This document shows, piece by piece, positions 7,729 to 16,909 of a stretch of DNA of 64,000 bases. The translations under genes were made by a program, and so were the position numbers. The stretch comes from JACDDK01 sp038198445. Lineage in GTDB: Bacteria > Actinomycetota > Rubrobacteria > Rubrobacterales > Rubrobacteraceae. The stretch is taken from assembly GCA_038198445.1 (NCBI GenBank), contig JBBPZZ010000107.1, positions 1 to 64,000 on the forward strand, given 5' to 3'. The notes below the pieces were generated by a model, which saw nothing but the letters and a program-made list of their open reading frames with translations, ran no database searches and was not told the DNA's origin. Within the stretch, counting starts at the first letter, position 1; every line of letters begins with the position of its first letter.

Positions 7729-8768
7729 GCGCCTCCTCCCATGCTCGCGCCGGTGGCGAGGCGGCGGGTAGTCTTGACGAACGTTTCGAGCGCCTCGAGA
7801 GCCGCTCCGGTGTCTATGGACTGCTCCGCGCTCCGCACGCCATCTTCGAGGGTCCCGGCTCTTCCGGAGACGAAGATCGCCGCTCCGGCGTTCATCAGGA
7901 TCACGTCTCGCGGCGCCCCCTCTTCCCTGCCGGACAATACGTTCCGCAGGATGCGGGCGTTGAGGTGGGCGTCGCCGCCGAGAATTCCGTCCGGGGCGTG
8001 GCGCGGCAGGCCGAAGTCCTCCGGGGAGATCTCGTACTCCTCGATGCCGCCGTCCGAGACCTCGGCGACCTTCGTGGGGCCGCTCACCGTGATCTCATCC
8101 ATCCCGTCCGCCCCGTGGACGACGAGCGCCTTCTCCGCTCCGAGCTCCAGCAACGCCTCCGCGACCGGCCGCACGTAATCTCCGCTAAAGACCCCGATGA
8201 GCTGGCGGCGCGCTCCGGCCGGGTTGGTTAGAGGGCCGAGCAGGTTGAAGACCGTGCGGAACGGCAGCTCGGCGCGCACCGGAGCCACGAACCGCATCGC
8301 CGGATGGTGGGTGCGGGCGAACATGAACCCGATCCCGGCCTCCGCGATGCAGCGGGAGACCTGCTCCGGCCCAAGCTCTATCTCCGCGCCAAGCGCCTCC
8401 AGCACGTCCGCGCTCCCGGCCTGGCTCGTCGCGGCCCGGTTTCCATGTTTGGCGACGGTTACTCCGGCCCCGCGCGCTACGAACGCCGCCGCCGTGGAGA
8501 TGTTGATAGTACCCTTCGCGTCGCCGCCGGTGCCGCACGTATCCACCACGTCATCCGGGGCCTCGACCTTTGCGGCGAAGCGGCGCATCGCGCGGGCGAA
8601 GCCGACTATCTCCCCCACCGACTCGCCCCTAATACGCATGGCGGTCAGGAGCGCCGCTGTCGCCGCCTGCGGCACGGTCCCCTCCATGATCGTCTCCAGC
8701 GCCCGCTCCGCCTCACCCTCGGAGAGCGCCTCTCCCGACGCTACCTTTCGTAAGGGGTCGCGTAGCAT
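7725..8768 (-). CDS. trpD: Anthranilate phosphoribosyltransferase
   Basis: A 347-residue class IV transferase that joins anthranilate and PRPP. DTCGTGGD, KHGNRA and the HHPAMR region are the usual PRPP and anthranilate sites. The open frame runs 150 bases further upstream, but that part is trpG read out of frame. The ATG at 8766-8768, two bases after the trpG stop, matches the family N-terminus (a short helix leading to GEALSEGEAE). Confidence 0.97.
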   Translation of the reverse strand: MLRDPLRKVASGEALSEGEAERALETIMEGTVPQAATAALLTAMRIRGESVGEIVGFARAMRRFAAKVEAPDDVVDTCGTGGDAKGTINISTAAAFVARGAGVTVAKHGNRAATSQAGSADVLEALGAEIELGPEQVSRCIAEAGIGFMFARTHHPAMRFVAPVRAELPFRTVFNLLGPLTNPAGARRQLIGVFSGDYVRPVAEALLELGAEKALVVHGADGMDEITVSGPTKVAEVSDGGIEEYEISPEDFGLPRHAPDGILGGDAHLNARILRNVLSGREEGAPRDVILMNAGAAIFVSGRAGTLEDGVRSAEQSIDTGAALEALETFVKTTRRLATGASMGGGA

Positions 8769-8770
8769 CC

Positions 8771-9334
8771 TTAAAGCCCCAGGAAGTTCTTGAGCAGTTC
8801 GTGGCCGCTGCGCGTCATGATGCTCTCCGGGTGGAACTGCACGCCCTCGACCGGGTACTCGCGGTGCCGGACGCCCATGATCGTGCCGTCCTCGGTACGG
8901 CTGGTTACGACCAGGCACTCCGGCAGGGACTCGGGTTCGATCACGAGCGAATGGTAGCGCGTCGCCTCGAAGCCCTGCTCGACCCCGGCGTAGACGCCCT
9001 CGCCGTCGTGCAGGATCTTCGCGGTCTTGCCGTGGACCGGCTCCCCGCGCACGACCTTCGCCCCGAAAGCCTGCCCGATGGACTGGTGACCGAGGCAGAC
9101 GCCCAGCAGCGGAACCTCTCCGGCGGACTCCGAGATCAAATCGACCGAGATCCCCGCCTCGTTCGGCGTGCAGGGACCGGGCGAGACGACTATCCTGTCC
9201 GGGTGGAGGTCGAGGACTTCCTGGGGCGTCAACTCGTCGTTGCGCCGCACGATCACCTCGGCCCCAAGCTCGCCCAGGTACTGGACGAGGTTGTACGTGA
9301 ATGAGTCGTAGTTGTCTATGACGAGGACCCGCAT
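8771..9334 (-). CDS. trpG: Anthranilate synthase glutamine amidotransferase subunit (TrpG/PabA)
   Basis: A 187-residue class I glutamine amidotransferase. Cys80 in GVCLGHQ and the His and Glu in VQFHPES form the triad; it supplies ammonia for anthranilate synthase. The catalytic partner TrpE is not adjacent but about 21 kb away (30384-31904) in a his operon. The protein may also serve PabB, as many TrpG/PabA proteins do. It is the first gene of a trpG-trpD-trpC operon, divergent from the ornithine-cyclodeaminase-like gene. Confidence 0.95.
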   Translation of the reverse strand: MRVLVIDNYDSFTYNLVQYLGELGAEVIVRRNDELTPQEVLDLHPDRIVVSPGPCTPNEAGISVDLISESAGEVPLLGVCLGHQSIGQAFGAKVVRGEPVHGKTAKILHDGEGVYAGVEQGFEATRYHSLVIEPESLPECLVVTSRTEDGTIMGVRHREYPVEGVQFHPESIMTRSGHELLKNFLGL

Positions 9335-9385
9335 GAGTGGACGGATTTTAGCCGATATACCAGGCTCTTACAGAGAGGAGACGCC

Positions 9386-10336
9386 ATGACGCTACTGCTC
9401 ACCGAGAACGAGGTGGAGAACCTCCTCGATATGTCCTCGACGCTCGACGCCGTGGAAGACATACTGCGCCAGCACGCCGAGGGCCGCGCCACCAACCGCG
9501 CCCGCCGCCGGGTCTCGCTCCCGACCGGCGGCCTGAACGTGATGTTCGCCGGAGCGCCGGAGATCGGCGCTCTCGGGCTCAAGGCGTACACCATAGCCAG
9601 GAGCGGCGCCCGCTTCTACACCATGCTCTTCGACCCCGAGGGCGGAGACCTCCTCGCCATCATCCAGTCGGACAAGATGGGCCAGCTCCGCACCGGAGCG
9701 GCGTCCGGCGTTGCCACCAAGCACCTCGCCCGCGAAGACGCCACGACTCTGGGCGTCTACGGTGCGGGCTGGCAGGCGGAGAGCCAGCTAGAGGCCATCG
9801 CCGCCGTGCGCGACCTCGAACGGGTGATCGTCCACAGCCGCTCGGAGGAGAAACGCAAGGCGTTCGCGGAGAAGATGGGCGAGAAGCTCGGCATGGAGAT
9901 AGAGACCACGAGCGCCCCGGAGGAAGCCGCCGCGCAGGACATCGTCGTCACCGTTACATCGTCGAAGGAGCCGGTGCTGCTCGGCGAGTGGCTCCGTCCG
10001 GGGGCGCACGTCAACGCCGCCGGGTCGAACATGCTGTTCAAGGCCGAGATCGACCGCGAAGTCGTAAAGCGCGCGAGCTTCGTCTGCGTGGACTCTCGCG
10101 AGGAACTGGGCCTGGAGGCTGGCGACCTCATGCCCTCTCTGGAGACCGGAGTGATCCTGCCGGAGGAGGTCCGCGAACTGGGACAGGTTATTGCCGGACA
10201 ACTACCCGGCCGCCACGGCCCGGAGGACATAACGCTCTTCGCCAGCCAGGGTCTCGCCCTCGAAGACATGGCCGCCGCCCGAATCGTGTATGATCGGGCC
10301 GTCGAGCAGGACGTGGGACGGGACATCGAATTCTAG
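9386..10336 (+). CDS. Ornithine cyclodeaminase/mu-crystallin family NAD(P)-dependent enzyme
   Basis: A 316-residue protein with the family N-terminal domain (KAYTIARSGARFYTML; DKMGQLRTGAASGVAT) and a Rossmann domain beginning LGVYGAGWQAESQ near residue 120. Members include ornithine cyclodeaminase, alanine dehydrogenase, ketimine reductase and L-arginine or lysine cyclodeaminases, so the substrate cannot be fixed here. The ATG follows AGAGAGGAGACGCC. It lies alone between the trp operon and an MFS gene. Confidence 0.88.
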   Translation: MTLLLTENEVENLLDMSSTLDAVEDILRQHAEGRATNRARRRVSLPTGGLNVMFAGAPEIGALGLKAYTIARSGARFYTMLFDPEGGDLLAIIQSDKMGQLRTGAASGVATKHLAREDATTLGVYGAGWQAESQLEAIAAVRDLERVIVHSRSEEKRKAFAEKMGEKLGMEIETTSAPEEAAAQDIVVTVTSSKEPVLLGEWLRPGAHVNAAGSNMLFKAEIDREVVKRASFVCVDSREELGLEAGDLMPSLETGVILPEEVRELGQVIAGQLPGRHGPEDITLFASQGLALEDMAAARIVYDRAVEQDVGRDIEF

Positions 10337-10438
10337 GGTACTCGTGGGCGTCACGAGCACGGCGGCCACCCGTTGTATCGCCATGGTCCTTCTCATCAGC
10401 AAAAGAGTTTTGCGAAACCTAGAATGCGGATGGTGAGA

Positions 10439-11578
10439 ATGATGGGAGAATTGCGCGCCGCCCGGCTGGCGGTGCTTGCCGTGTTCTTTCTCAACGGCTT
10501 CGCGTTCGCGAGCTGGGTAGTCCGTATACCGGCGGTTAAAGAGAAGCTGTCTCTTAGCGAGGGTCTGCTGGGACTGGCTCTGTTGGCGATCGCGGTCGGG
10601 GCGCTCACGGCGATGACCGCCGTCGGATGGCTCATAACGCGCTTCGGCAGCCGCCCGGTGGTGGGAATGACCGTCCTCCTCTTCTGTCTGACGCTGCCGC
10701 TACCGGCGTTGATGCCGAACCTTCCGCTACTGGTGGCCGCTCTTTTCGTATTCGGCGCTTCGGGAGGCGCGCTCGACGTATCCATGAACTCGCAGGCCGT
10801 GGCGGTCGAAAAGGAGTACGGGCGTCCGATCATGTCCTCCTTCCACGCGGCGTTCAGCTTTGGCGGTCTCGCGGGCGCGGCGAGCGGCGGTTTCATCGCT
10901 TCTCTCGGAGTCGGAGTCTCGCTTCATCTCCTGGGGATCGCGGCGCTGTCCGCCGTCGTGGCGGGTCTGGCTTACGGATTCCTCCTCCCCTCTAGCGTGG
11001 ACGCGGGTGAACCCGGCGCACCGGCGTTCGCGCGTCCGACGAAGGCGCTCGCCGGACTGGGGATCATCGCCTTCTGCGTCCTGCTCGGAGAGGGCGCGAT
11101 GGCGGACTGGAGCGCGGTATATCTGAAGGGTACGCTGGAGACCGGAGCGGGGTTCGCGGCGGCCGGATACGCCGCGTTCTCGCTCGCGATGGCCTTCGGG
11201 CGACTATTCGGCGACCGGTTTACGGAGCGGTTGGGTCCGGCCCGGCTCGTCCGGCTCGGGGGCGCTCTGGCCGCTGTGGGACTCGGGATCTCTCTGGCCG
11301 TGGCGCAGCCCGCGATCGCTCTCGTCGGCTTCGCCAGCGCGGGACTGGGTTTCTCCATAGTCTTTCCGACCGCGCTAAGCGCCGCCGGACGCACGGAGAG
11401 CGTGGCGCCGGGTCCGGCCCTGGCGGCCGTCTCCAGCGCCGGCTACTTCGGCTTCCTCATTGGCCCGCCCATCATCGGGTTCGTGGCCGAGTTGATCGGC
11501 CTCGGAGGCGCCCTCTATATAGTCGCCATCCTCAGCGCCGCCATAGTCCTGCTCGCCGGGACCGTGCGGTCCAAGTAA
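10439..11578 (+). CDS. MFS transporter, YbjJ-like
   Basis: About 379 residues with roughly 12 hydrophobic segments. The RFGSRPVVG loop between helices 2 and 3 and the segment GGALDVSMNSQAV-FHAAFSFGG resemble the YbjJ/fucose-permease-like branch of the major facilitator family. The open frame starts at 10373, but the region before the paired ATGs at 10439/10442 is polar and the GGATGGTGAG stretch fits them best, so the exact start is uncertain. The substrate is unknown. The downstream GH31 gene suggests a sugar link only weakly. Confidence 0.8.
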   Translation: MMGELRAARLAVLAVFFLNGFAFASWVVRIPAVKEKLSLSEGLLGLALLAIAVGALTAMTAVGWLITRFGSRPVVGMTVLLFCLTLPLPALMPNLPLLVAALFVFGASGGALDVSMNSQAVAVEKEYGRPIMSSFHAAFSFGGLAGAASGGFIASLGVGVSLHLLGIAALSAVVAGLAYGFLLPSSVDAGEPGAPAFARPTKALAGLGIIAFCVLLGEGAMADWSAVYLKGTLETGAGFAAAGYAAFSLAMAFGRLFGDRFTERLGPARLVRLGGALAAVGLGISLAVAQPAIALVGFASAGLGFSIVFPTALSAAGRTESVAPGPALAAVSSAGYFGFLIGPPIIGFVAELIGLGGALYIVAILSAAIVLLAGTVRSK

Positions 11579-11652
11579 GATGTAGCCTGGCGTCCCGGAG
11601 AACACAAACCGGTAAACTGACGATCCGACACCAACGAATGGGAGGGGTACAC

Positions 11653-14112
11653 GTGACGGAGCTTTTCGAGAAGAGTCCCGAGACCGGGGGAGACTACGAG
11701 CCGCTCGGCGCGGCGGAGCTGCTGGACCACGACGACCGGGGAGTAAGGCTGAAGGCCGGCTCGACCACCGTCGAGGTCTCCGCGCTCGCGCCGGATCTGT
11801 TCCGGGTCGGGGCGTTTCCAGAGGGCCGGACGGCGCGCTACGATTCCGAGGCAATAGCGAAGGGTGAGTGGGAGCCGGTCGAGGTCTCGATGTCGGAGTC
11901 GGAGGCAGAGATCACGCTCTCCACCCCGGATGCGACGGCGCACATAGCCCTGAACCCCCTTCGCATCCGCTTTACCGATGCGGAGGGCCGCGAGTTCGCG
12001 GCCGACGACCCGGACCTCGGCATGGGCTTCGTGGCGGGCCGCAAGCAGAGCGTCATCACCACTCCGCTCGGAGACCCCGCGCGGCTGTACAAGAAGCGTC
12101 AAGAAGGTGAACGGTACTTCGGCTGCGGAGAACGCACGAGCGGCCTGGAGAAGACCGGTTCCTACCAGGTCTTCTGGAACGTGGACCCGCCGGCGGGACA
12201 CACCGCCACGTTCGAGAACCTCTACACCTCCATCCCCTTCACCCTCTCGATGGTCGCCGGAGAAGCCCACGGCCTGTTCTTCGACAACACGCACCGGGTC
12301 GAGTTCGACCTGGCGAAAGAGGCTGCGGGCCGCGCCTACTATGGCGCCGAGGGCGGGGACATCGTCTACTACGTCTTCGCCGGCCCGACACCCCGCGAGG
12401 TACTCGACCGCTACACCGAGCTAACCGGCCGCACCCCAATGCCGCCGATGTGGTCTCTCGGAAACCAGCAGTGCCGGTGGAGCTATGAGACTGACGAAGA
12501 GGTGCGAGAGCTTGCCCGTCAGTTCCGGGAGCGGGACATACCGTGCGATGTGATCTTCCTGGACATCGACTACATGGACGGATACCGCGTCTTCACCTGG
12601 GACAAGGACCGTTTCCCCGACCCCGAGAAGCTCATCTCCGACCTCCGCGAGCAGGGCTTCCGCGTCGTGACCATCGTGGACCCCGGCGTGAAGACCGACG
12701 AAGACTACCCGGTCTACGTCGAGGGCCGGGCGCGCGACCTGTACTGCAAGACCCAGGAGGGCGAGGAGTTCCACAACATCGTCTGGCCGGGGATGTGCGC
12801 CTTCCCGGACTTCACGAACCCCGAGACGCGCGAGTGGTGGGGCGAGAACCACACGGCGCTCACCGAGGCGGGAGTCGCGGGGATCTGGAACGACATGAAC
12901 GAGCCGTCGCTCTTCGTACCGCAGCAGTCCACGATGCCGGGGGACGTGGTGCATCCTGGCGGCGGCGACCCGAAGTGGCACGCCCAGATCCACAATACCT
13001 ACGGCTCCCTGATGGCCCGCGCCACCCGCGAGGGTCTGCTGAAGCTAAACCCGCACGAGCGCCCGTTCGTAATCACGCGCGCCGGATACGCCGGCCTGCA
13101 GCGGCACGCGATGCAGTGGACGGGCGACAACTCCGCGTGGTGGGAGCACCTGTGGATGAGCATGCCGCAACTCCAGAACCTCGGCCTCTCCGGGGTGGGT
13201 TGGGCCGGCGTGGACATCGGCGGCTTCTTCGACGACTCGAACGGCGAGCTGTTGGCGCGCTTCACCGAGTTCGGCGTCTTCCAGCCGTTCTGTAGGAACC
13301 ACTCGGCGAAGGGGACCATCAGCCAGGAACCGTGGTCCTTCGGGGAGCCCTACGAGTCCGTGTGCCGGGAGATGATCAAGCTCCGGATGCGGCTCCTCCC
13401 TTACCTCTACACCGTCTTCGAGGAATGCCACCGAACCGGCGCCCCGATCCTGCGTCCCCTGCTCTTCGAGTACCCCGGCGACGAGACGACCTACACGGCG
13501 GACGATGAGTTCCTGTTCGGCGGCGATCTGCTCGTCGCCCCGATCACGCGTCCCGGCATCGAGCACCGCCACGTCTACCTGCCCAAAGGAACGTGGTTTC
13601 ACTACTGGACGGGCGAGCGCTTCGACGGCCCGGCGCACATACTCGCACACGCCCCGCTCGGCCAACCGCCGCTGTACGTCAAGGCCAACAAAGCCGTTCC
13701 GATGGGACCGGCGTTCAGCCACACGGACAAGAAAGCGGATCTCCTAACTCTCCTCCTGTATCCAGCGGAAGGTACAGGCGAGTCCACGCTGTACGAGGAC
13801 GCGGGCAACGGCTTCGGATATCAGAGCGGCGAGTACGCCCGGCGGACCATCGCCTGCGAGGTTATGGGCGGCGGCATCACGGTTCGCATCGGGGAGCGCG
13901 AGGGTTCCTTCGTGCCGGAGCGCAAATCGGTCCACCTGGAGCTACGGCAGGTAAACACCCGTCCCGAGAACGTGCTGGTGAATGGCGAGGAGGCCGACTG
14001 GGACTATGAGGAGTCCGGCGGGAGCATCACGGTGCGGCTGGCGGAGACGGCTGACGAAGTCTCGGTGGAGGTGCGTGTTCCCGTCCCGGACCTCGATCCC
14101 TCCTCGCGGTAG
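11653..14112 (+). CDS. Glycoside hydrolase family 31 alpha-glucosidase
   Basis: About 819 residues: an N-terminal beta-sandwich, a catalytic (beta/alpha)8 barrel from about residue 250, and C-terminal beta domains. Asp414 in WNDMNEPSLF is the family nucleophile and Asp492 in WTGDNSAWW the acid/base. The hydrophobic N-terminal signal of exported enzymes is absent, so it should act on intracellular alpha-glucosides such as maltose or isomaltose. An ATG at 11638 is in frame, but the GTG at 11653 has a strong GGGAGGGG site seven bases upstream, so I prefer it. It ends at a strong bidirectional hairpin shared with the convergent HAD gene. Confidence 0.93.
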   Translation: MTELFEKSPETGGDYEPLGAAELLDHDDRGVRLKAGSTTVEVSALAPDLFRVGAFPEGRTARYDSEAIAKGEWEPVEVSMSESEAEITLSTPDATAHIALNPLRIRFTDAEGREFAADDPDLGMGFVAGRKQSVITTPLGDPARLYKKRQEGERYFGCGERTSGLEKTGSYQVFWNVDPPAGHTATFENLYTSIPFTLSMVAGEAHGLFFDNTHRVEFDLAKEAAGRAYYGAEGGDIVYYVFAGPTPREVLDRYTELTGRTPMPPMWSLGNQQCRWSYETDEEVRELARQFRERDIPCDVIFLDIDYMDGYRVFTWDKDRFPDPEKLISDLREQGFRVVTIVDPGVKTDEDYPVYVEGRARDLYCKTQEGEEFHNIVWPGMCAFPDFTNPETREWWGENHTALTEAGVAGIWNDMNEPSLFVPQQSTMPGDVVHPGGGDPKWHAQIHNTYGSLMARATREGLLKLNPHERPFVITRAGYAGLQRHAMQWTGDNSAWWEHLWMSMPQLQNLGLSGVGWAGVDIGGFFDDSNGELLARFTEFGVFQPFCRNHSAKGTISQEPWSFGEPYESVCREMIKLRMRLLPYLYTVFEECHRTGAPILRPLLFEYPGDETTYTADDEFLFGGDLLVAPITRPGIEHRHVYLPKGTWFHYWTGERFDGPAHILAHAPLGQPPLYVKANKAVPMGPAFSHTDKKADLLTLLLYPAEGTGESTLYEDAGNGFGYQSGEYARRTIACEVMGGGITVRIGEREGSFVPERKSVHLELRQVNTRPENVLVNGEEADWDYEESGGSITVRLAETADEVSVEVRVPVPDLDPSSR

Positions 14113-14122
14113 GAGCAACCGT

Positions 14123-14164
14123 GGAGAGTGGTCTACGGTCGCGCTGCGCCGTAGACCACTCTCC
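14123..14164. terminator. Bidirectional terminator overlapping the HAD gene 3' end
   Basis: A perfect 16-bp stem (GGAGAGTGGTCTACGG pairing with its complement at 14149-14164) around a 10-base loop. The left arm lies 10 bases after the GH31 stop. The right arm and loop encode the last codons of the minus-strand HAD gene, whose TAG at 14133-14135 sits inside the left arm. Confidence 0.75.
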
Positions 14165-14792
14165 GCAGGTTCGGGTCGGTAAAGTCTTCCGCCACCACGA
14201 ACGCGCTCGCCGCGCGCAGCGTCTTTGGCTGTTGGGTCGAGGCGATACCGATGGTCGGGATACCGGCCCCGACCGCTGACGAGATACCGGAGGGCGAGTC
14301 CTCGAAGGCGAGCGCGTCTTCGGGCGCGATGCCGAGCCTCTCGATGGCCGTACGGTAGGGCGCCGGGTCCGGCTTTCCGATGCCCACCTCGTCGGTGACG
14401 ATTACCGGGTCGAAAGCGTCGTGCAGACCCAGGGCGGCGAGAATGGCGAGGACGTTGGCCTTCGGGGCGTTGGTGACGAGTGAGATCCTCAAACCCCGCT
14501 CCCTGGCCGTCCCCACAAAGTCCACCAGGCCGGGGAGGGGTTCGAGGTCCACGGCGCGCTCCCGGAAGTCTTCCTCTTTCGCGTCGGCGATGGCCTGTAT
14601 CTCCTCGGCACTCAGGCCCGGCACGAGGTCTTTGGCGATCTTCGCGTTGCTCCGGCCGCTGATCCTCTCCCGGTAAAGCTCCTCGTCCACCTCGATGCCG
14701 TGCGGCTTCAACACGGTCGCCCACGTCGGCAGGTGCAGCGAGTCGGTGTCGGCGAGAGTGCCGTCGAGGTCAAAGAGAAGAGCTTGGTACAA
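14133..14792 (-). CDS. HAD-family hydrolase, beta-phosphoglucomutase-like
   Basis: A 219-residue HAD subfamily IA protein with a helical cap. Nucleophile Asp8 and general acid Asp10 lie in LLFDLDGTLADTDSLH; SLVTNAPK, GKPDPAPYRTA and LAFEDSPSGI are motifs II-IV. Relatives include beta-phosphoglucomutase and small sugar or glycolate phosphatases. The TTG start lies five bases after the stop of the upstream membrane-protein gene, so the pair is coupled. Its C-terminal codons are part of the terminator hairpin. GH31 next door suggests, but does not prove, maltose or trehalose breakdown. Confidence 0.88.
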   Translation of the reverse strand: MYQALLFDLDGTLADTDSLHLPTWATVLKPHGIEVDEELYRERISGRSNAKIAKDLVPGLSAEEIQAIADAKEEDFRERAVDLEPLPGLVDFVGTARERGLRISLVTNAPKANVLAILAALGLHDAFDPVIVTDEVGIGKPDPAPYRTAIERLGIAPEDALAFEDSPSGISSAVGAGIPTIGIASTQQPKTLRAASAFVVAEDFTDPNLRRVVYGAARP

Positions 14793-14796
14793 GCTA

Positions 14797-15135
14797 CTAC
14801 CCGTAGTAGAGGACCATGTTCAAGGCGCGGGTGACGATGAGCAGCGCCCCGATATACAGGAGTATAAACAGGTGGCCGCGCTCCCGGCCCTTCCGCAGCG
14901 GGCTCGTCTTGTACTCGGCCATCCCGAGCAAGATGCCGACCGCGCAGAGACCCCAGATCCAGTAGAAGAGGAAGTACCGCGCCGTGTTGCCGGGGTCCGG
15001 GTTGAGCGACGCCCACCCAAACGCCGCCGTCACGAAGGAAGCGAGCGAGACCGAGAGCGTGAACAGCACCTTGTTCGCCCGGCTCCGGCGCCTCCACGCG
15101 AGCCAGCCGGTAACGGCTTTAGAGATGGCTTTCAT
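14797..15135 (-). CDS. Small hypothetical membrane protein (about 3 TM)
   Basis: A 112-residue protein starting at the ATG at 15135 (MKAISKAVTGWLAWRRRSRA). The open frame extends upstream to 15537, but that part is antisense to the YbaK-like gene and very Arg-rich, so it is not protein. Three hydrophobic stretches are visible at about residues 22-42, 53-72 and 88-110, with a basic loop at about 75-87. No family is recognised. It is directly upstream of, and probably coupled to, the HAD phosphatase gene. Confidence 0.7.
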   Translation of the reverse strand: MKAISKAVTGWLAWRRRSRANKVLFTLSVSLASFVTAAFGWASLNPDPGNTARYFLFYWIWGLCAVGILLGMAEYKTSPLRKGRERGHLFILLYIGALLIVTRALNMVLYYG

Positions 15136-15185
15136 GGGACCAATATTAGCAGCCGGAACCCGGCCCGCCGGTGAAAGTTCCCAGT

Positions 15186-15665
15186 TCATTTCAACGGGAT
15201 CACCACCCCACCCGTCACCTCCACCAGTTCGCCAGGATGAAGCCCGAAAACGACGTGCGTATGTCCCGCCGCGGCCCAGACCTCTTCCTGCCTCGCGAGG
15301 TCTTCGTCGACGAAAGTAACCGGCGCCTGCGCGTGTCCGATGGGCGGCACGCCGCCTATTGCGTACCCGGTCTTGTCGCGCACGAAAGCGGCGTCGGCCT
15401 TCGCCACCGGCTCGGAGACGAGTTCGGATATCCTTTCCTCGTTCACGCGGTTCGGACCGCTGGCGAGGACCAGTATGGATCTCCCGGTATCCTCTCCTCT
15501 GAAGACGAGCGACTTGACGATCTGCTCCACCCCGCAACCGAGCGCTTCCGCGGCATCGACCGCGCTCCGGGCGGTCCGTTCCAACTCCACCACCTCCACC
15601 CGGACACCTCGCTCTTCCAGCGCCTCGCGCACCCTCCTTACACTGGCCCTATCCGCGTAAGCCAT
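15186..15665 (-). CDS. YbaK/EbsC-type aminoacyl-tRNA deacylase
   Basis: A 159-residue YbaK/ProX-like editing domain. The conserved Lys in EQIVKSLVFR, the ILVLASGPNRVN strand and the GYAIGGVPPIGH loop are typical of proteins that hydrolyse mischarged tRNA (for example Cys- or Ala-tRNA-Pro). The ATG at 15665 follows AAGGTCAGGGG. An upstream ATG at 15698 is in frame but less well placed. It is followed by the small membrane-protein gene after 50 bases and is divergent from an MFS gene. Confidence 0.88.
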   Translation of the reverse strand: MAYADRASVRRVREALEERGVRVEVVELERTARSAVDAAEALGCGVEQIVKSLVFRGEDTGRSILVLASGPNRVNEERISELVSEPVAKADAAFVRDKTGYAIGGVPPIGHAQAPVTFVDEDLARQEEVWAAAGHTHVVFGLHPGELVEVTGGVVIPLK

Positions 15666-15727
15666 CCCCTGACCTTCCAGTCTCAAACACCCGAGCATTG
15701 TAGTACCGGGGCGTTAGAATAACCGCC

Positions 15728-16855
15728 GTGCGCCGACTCCTAGCCCTCACCTGCGCGATAGTCCTCGTCGATACGATCTTCTACGCCGCGCTCGTCCCGT
15801 TGGTTCCTTATTTCAGCGACGAGTTCGGACTCTCCAAGTCGACCGTCGGTATTCTGAGCGGGGCGTTCGGAGCGGGTGTGCTGATCGGCGCGGCGCCAGG
15901 AGGTTTCCTGGCGTCCCGCATCGGCGTGAAGGTAACGGCCCTGGCCGGGCTGGCGCTAATGTCCGCAACCAGCCTCGCTTTTGGCCTCGTGGATACGGCG
16001 CCTTTGCTGGTGCTGGTTCGGTTCGCCGGGGGGTTCGGAAGCGCGCTCTCGTGGGTCGCGGCTTTCACGTGGCTCGTGCGGCGGGCGCCGGAAGAGCGGC
16101 GGGGAGAGTTGATCGGGTTGATGTTGAGCGCCGCCGTCTTCGGGGCGCTGCTCGGGCCGGTACTCGGAAGCGTCGCGGCGGTTGTGGGCATCTTGCCCGC
16201 TTTCGCATCCGTCGCGGCGGCGGGGGTTGGCATCTCGATCTGGGCCGCTCTAGAGCCGGAGCCGGCGCTCGTGCAGCGGCAGTCGCTCTTCGGGGCGCTA
16301 CGAAGCGTTTGGAGACCGCAGCTTCTGACCGGGCTCTGGTTCATCGCGCTCTCGCCCCTGATCTTCTCCGCCCTCGCCGTCCTTGTCCCTCTGGAGTTGA
16401 ATAGCTTCGGATGGGGCGCGGCGGCCGTCGGGGCGGTCTTTCTAACGAGCGCCGCCTTCGAGGCCACGGTCCATCCCCTGCTCGGACGCTGGGCCGACCG
16501 CAGCGGCTACCGGCCGCCGATCCTGGCCGGCCTACTGGCCTCGATAGCCATCCTCATCGCCCTTACCATCGCCGCAAACCCCTGGCTGCTGGCGCTGCTC
16601 GTCGTACTCGCCGCGGGAGCTTTCAACGCAACCCTCGTCCCCGGCACGGCGCTCTTCTCCCGCGGGACGGAGAAGATCGGCATGGATCAAGCGATAGCTT
16701 TCGCCATGGCCAACTTCGCCTGGGCGATGGGGTACGCAGTGGGCGCCCCTCTAGGCGGCGCTCTGGCCGACCTGCACGGCGATGCTCTCTCGTATGTCGT
16801 ACTGATGTCGGCATGTCTGCTGACGCTGTTGCTAATCCGGCGAGGGCCAGGTTAA
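15728..16855 (+). CDS. MFS transporter (multidrug/arabinose efflux-like)
   Basis: A 375-residue 12-helix transporter, GTG start. The RIGVKVTALAG loop after helix 2 and GRWADRSGYRPP in the second half are the paired MFS signature loops. Substrate unknown; the compact size and N-terminus (CAIVLVDTIFYAALVPLVPY) resemble drug or metabolite exporters. A TAGAAT box at 15715-15720 lies only seven bases before the GTG and no ribosome-binding site is visible, so the mRNA may be leaderless. The 75 bases after it contain the frmA promoter. Confidence 0.85.
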   Translation: MRRLLALTCAIVLVDTIFYAALVPLVPYFSDEFGLSKSTVGILSGAFGAGVLIGAAPGGFLASRIGVKVTALAGLALMSATSLAFGLVDTAPLLVLVRFAGGFGSALSWVAAFTWLVRRAPEERRGELIGLMLSAAVFGALLGPVLGSVAAVVGILPAFASVAAAGVGISIWAALEPEPALVQRQSLFGALRSVWRPQLLTGLWFIALSPLIFSALAVLVPLELNSFGWGAAAVGAVFLTSAAFEATVHPLLGRWADRSGYRPPILAGLLASIAILIALTIAANPWLLALLVVLAAGAFNATLVPGTALFSRGTEKIGMDQAIAFAMANFAWAMGYAVGAPLGGALADLHGDALSYVVLMSACLLTLLLIRRGPG

Positions 16856-16880
16856 AGGCTTCAGGTATGATGGTCAGGTA

Positions 16881-16909
16881 TTGAGAACTGGTTGGCGTCA
16901 ATCGAATAT
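16881..16909 (+). promoter_or_regulatory. Candidate frmA promoter
   Basis: TTGAGA at 16881-16886 is followed after 17 bases by GAATAT at 16904-16909, in the short gap before frmA. The -10 match is weak (3 of 6). It is overlapped by the palindrome described separately. Confidence 0.35.

Noticed and set aside
14797..15537. 246-residue reading of the membrane-protein frame
   Set aside because: The N-terminal 134 residues are Arg-rich antisense of the YbaK-like gene; only the part from the ATG at 15135 is protein-like.
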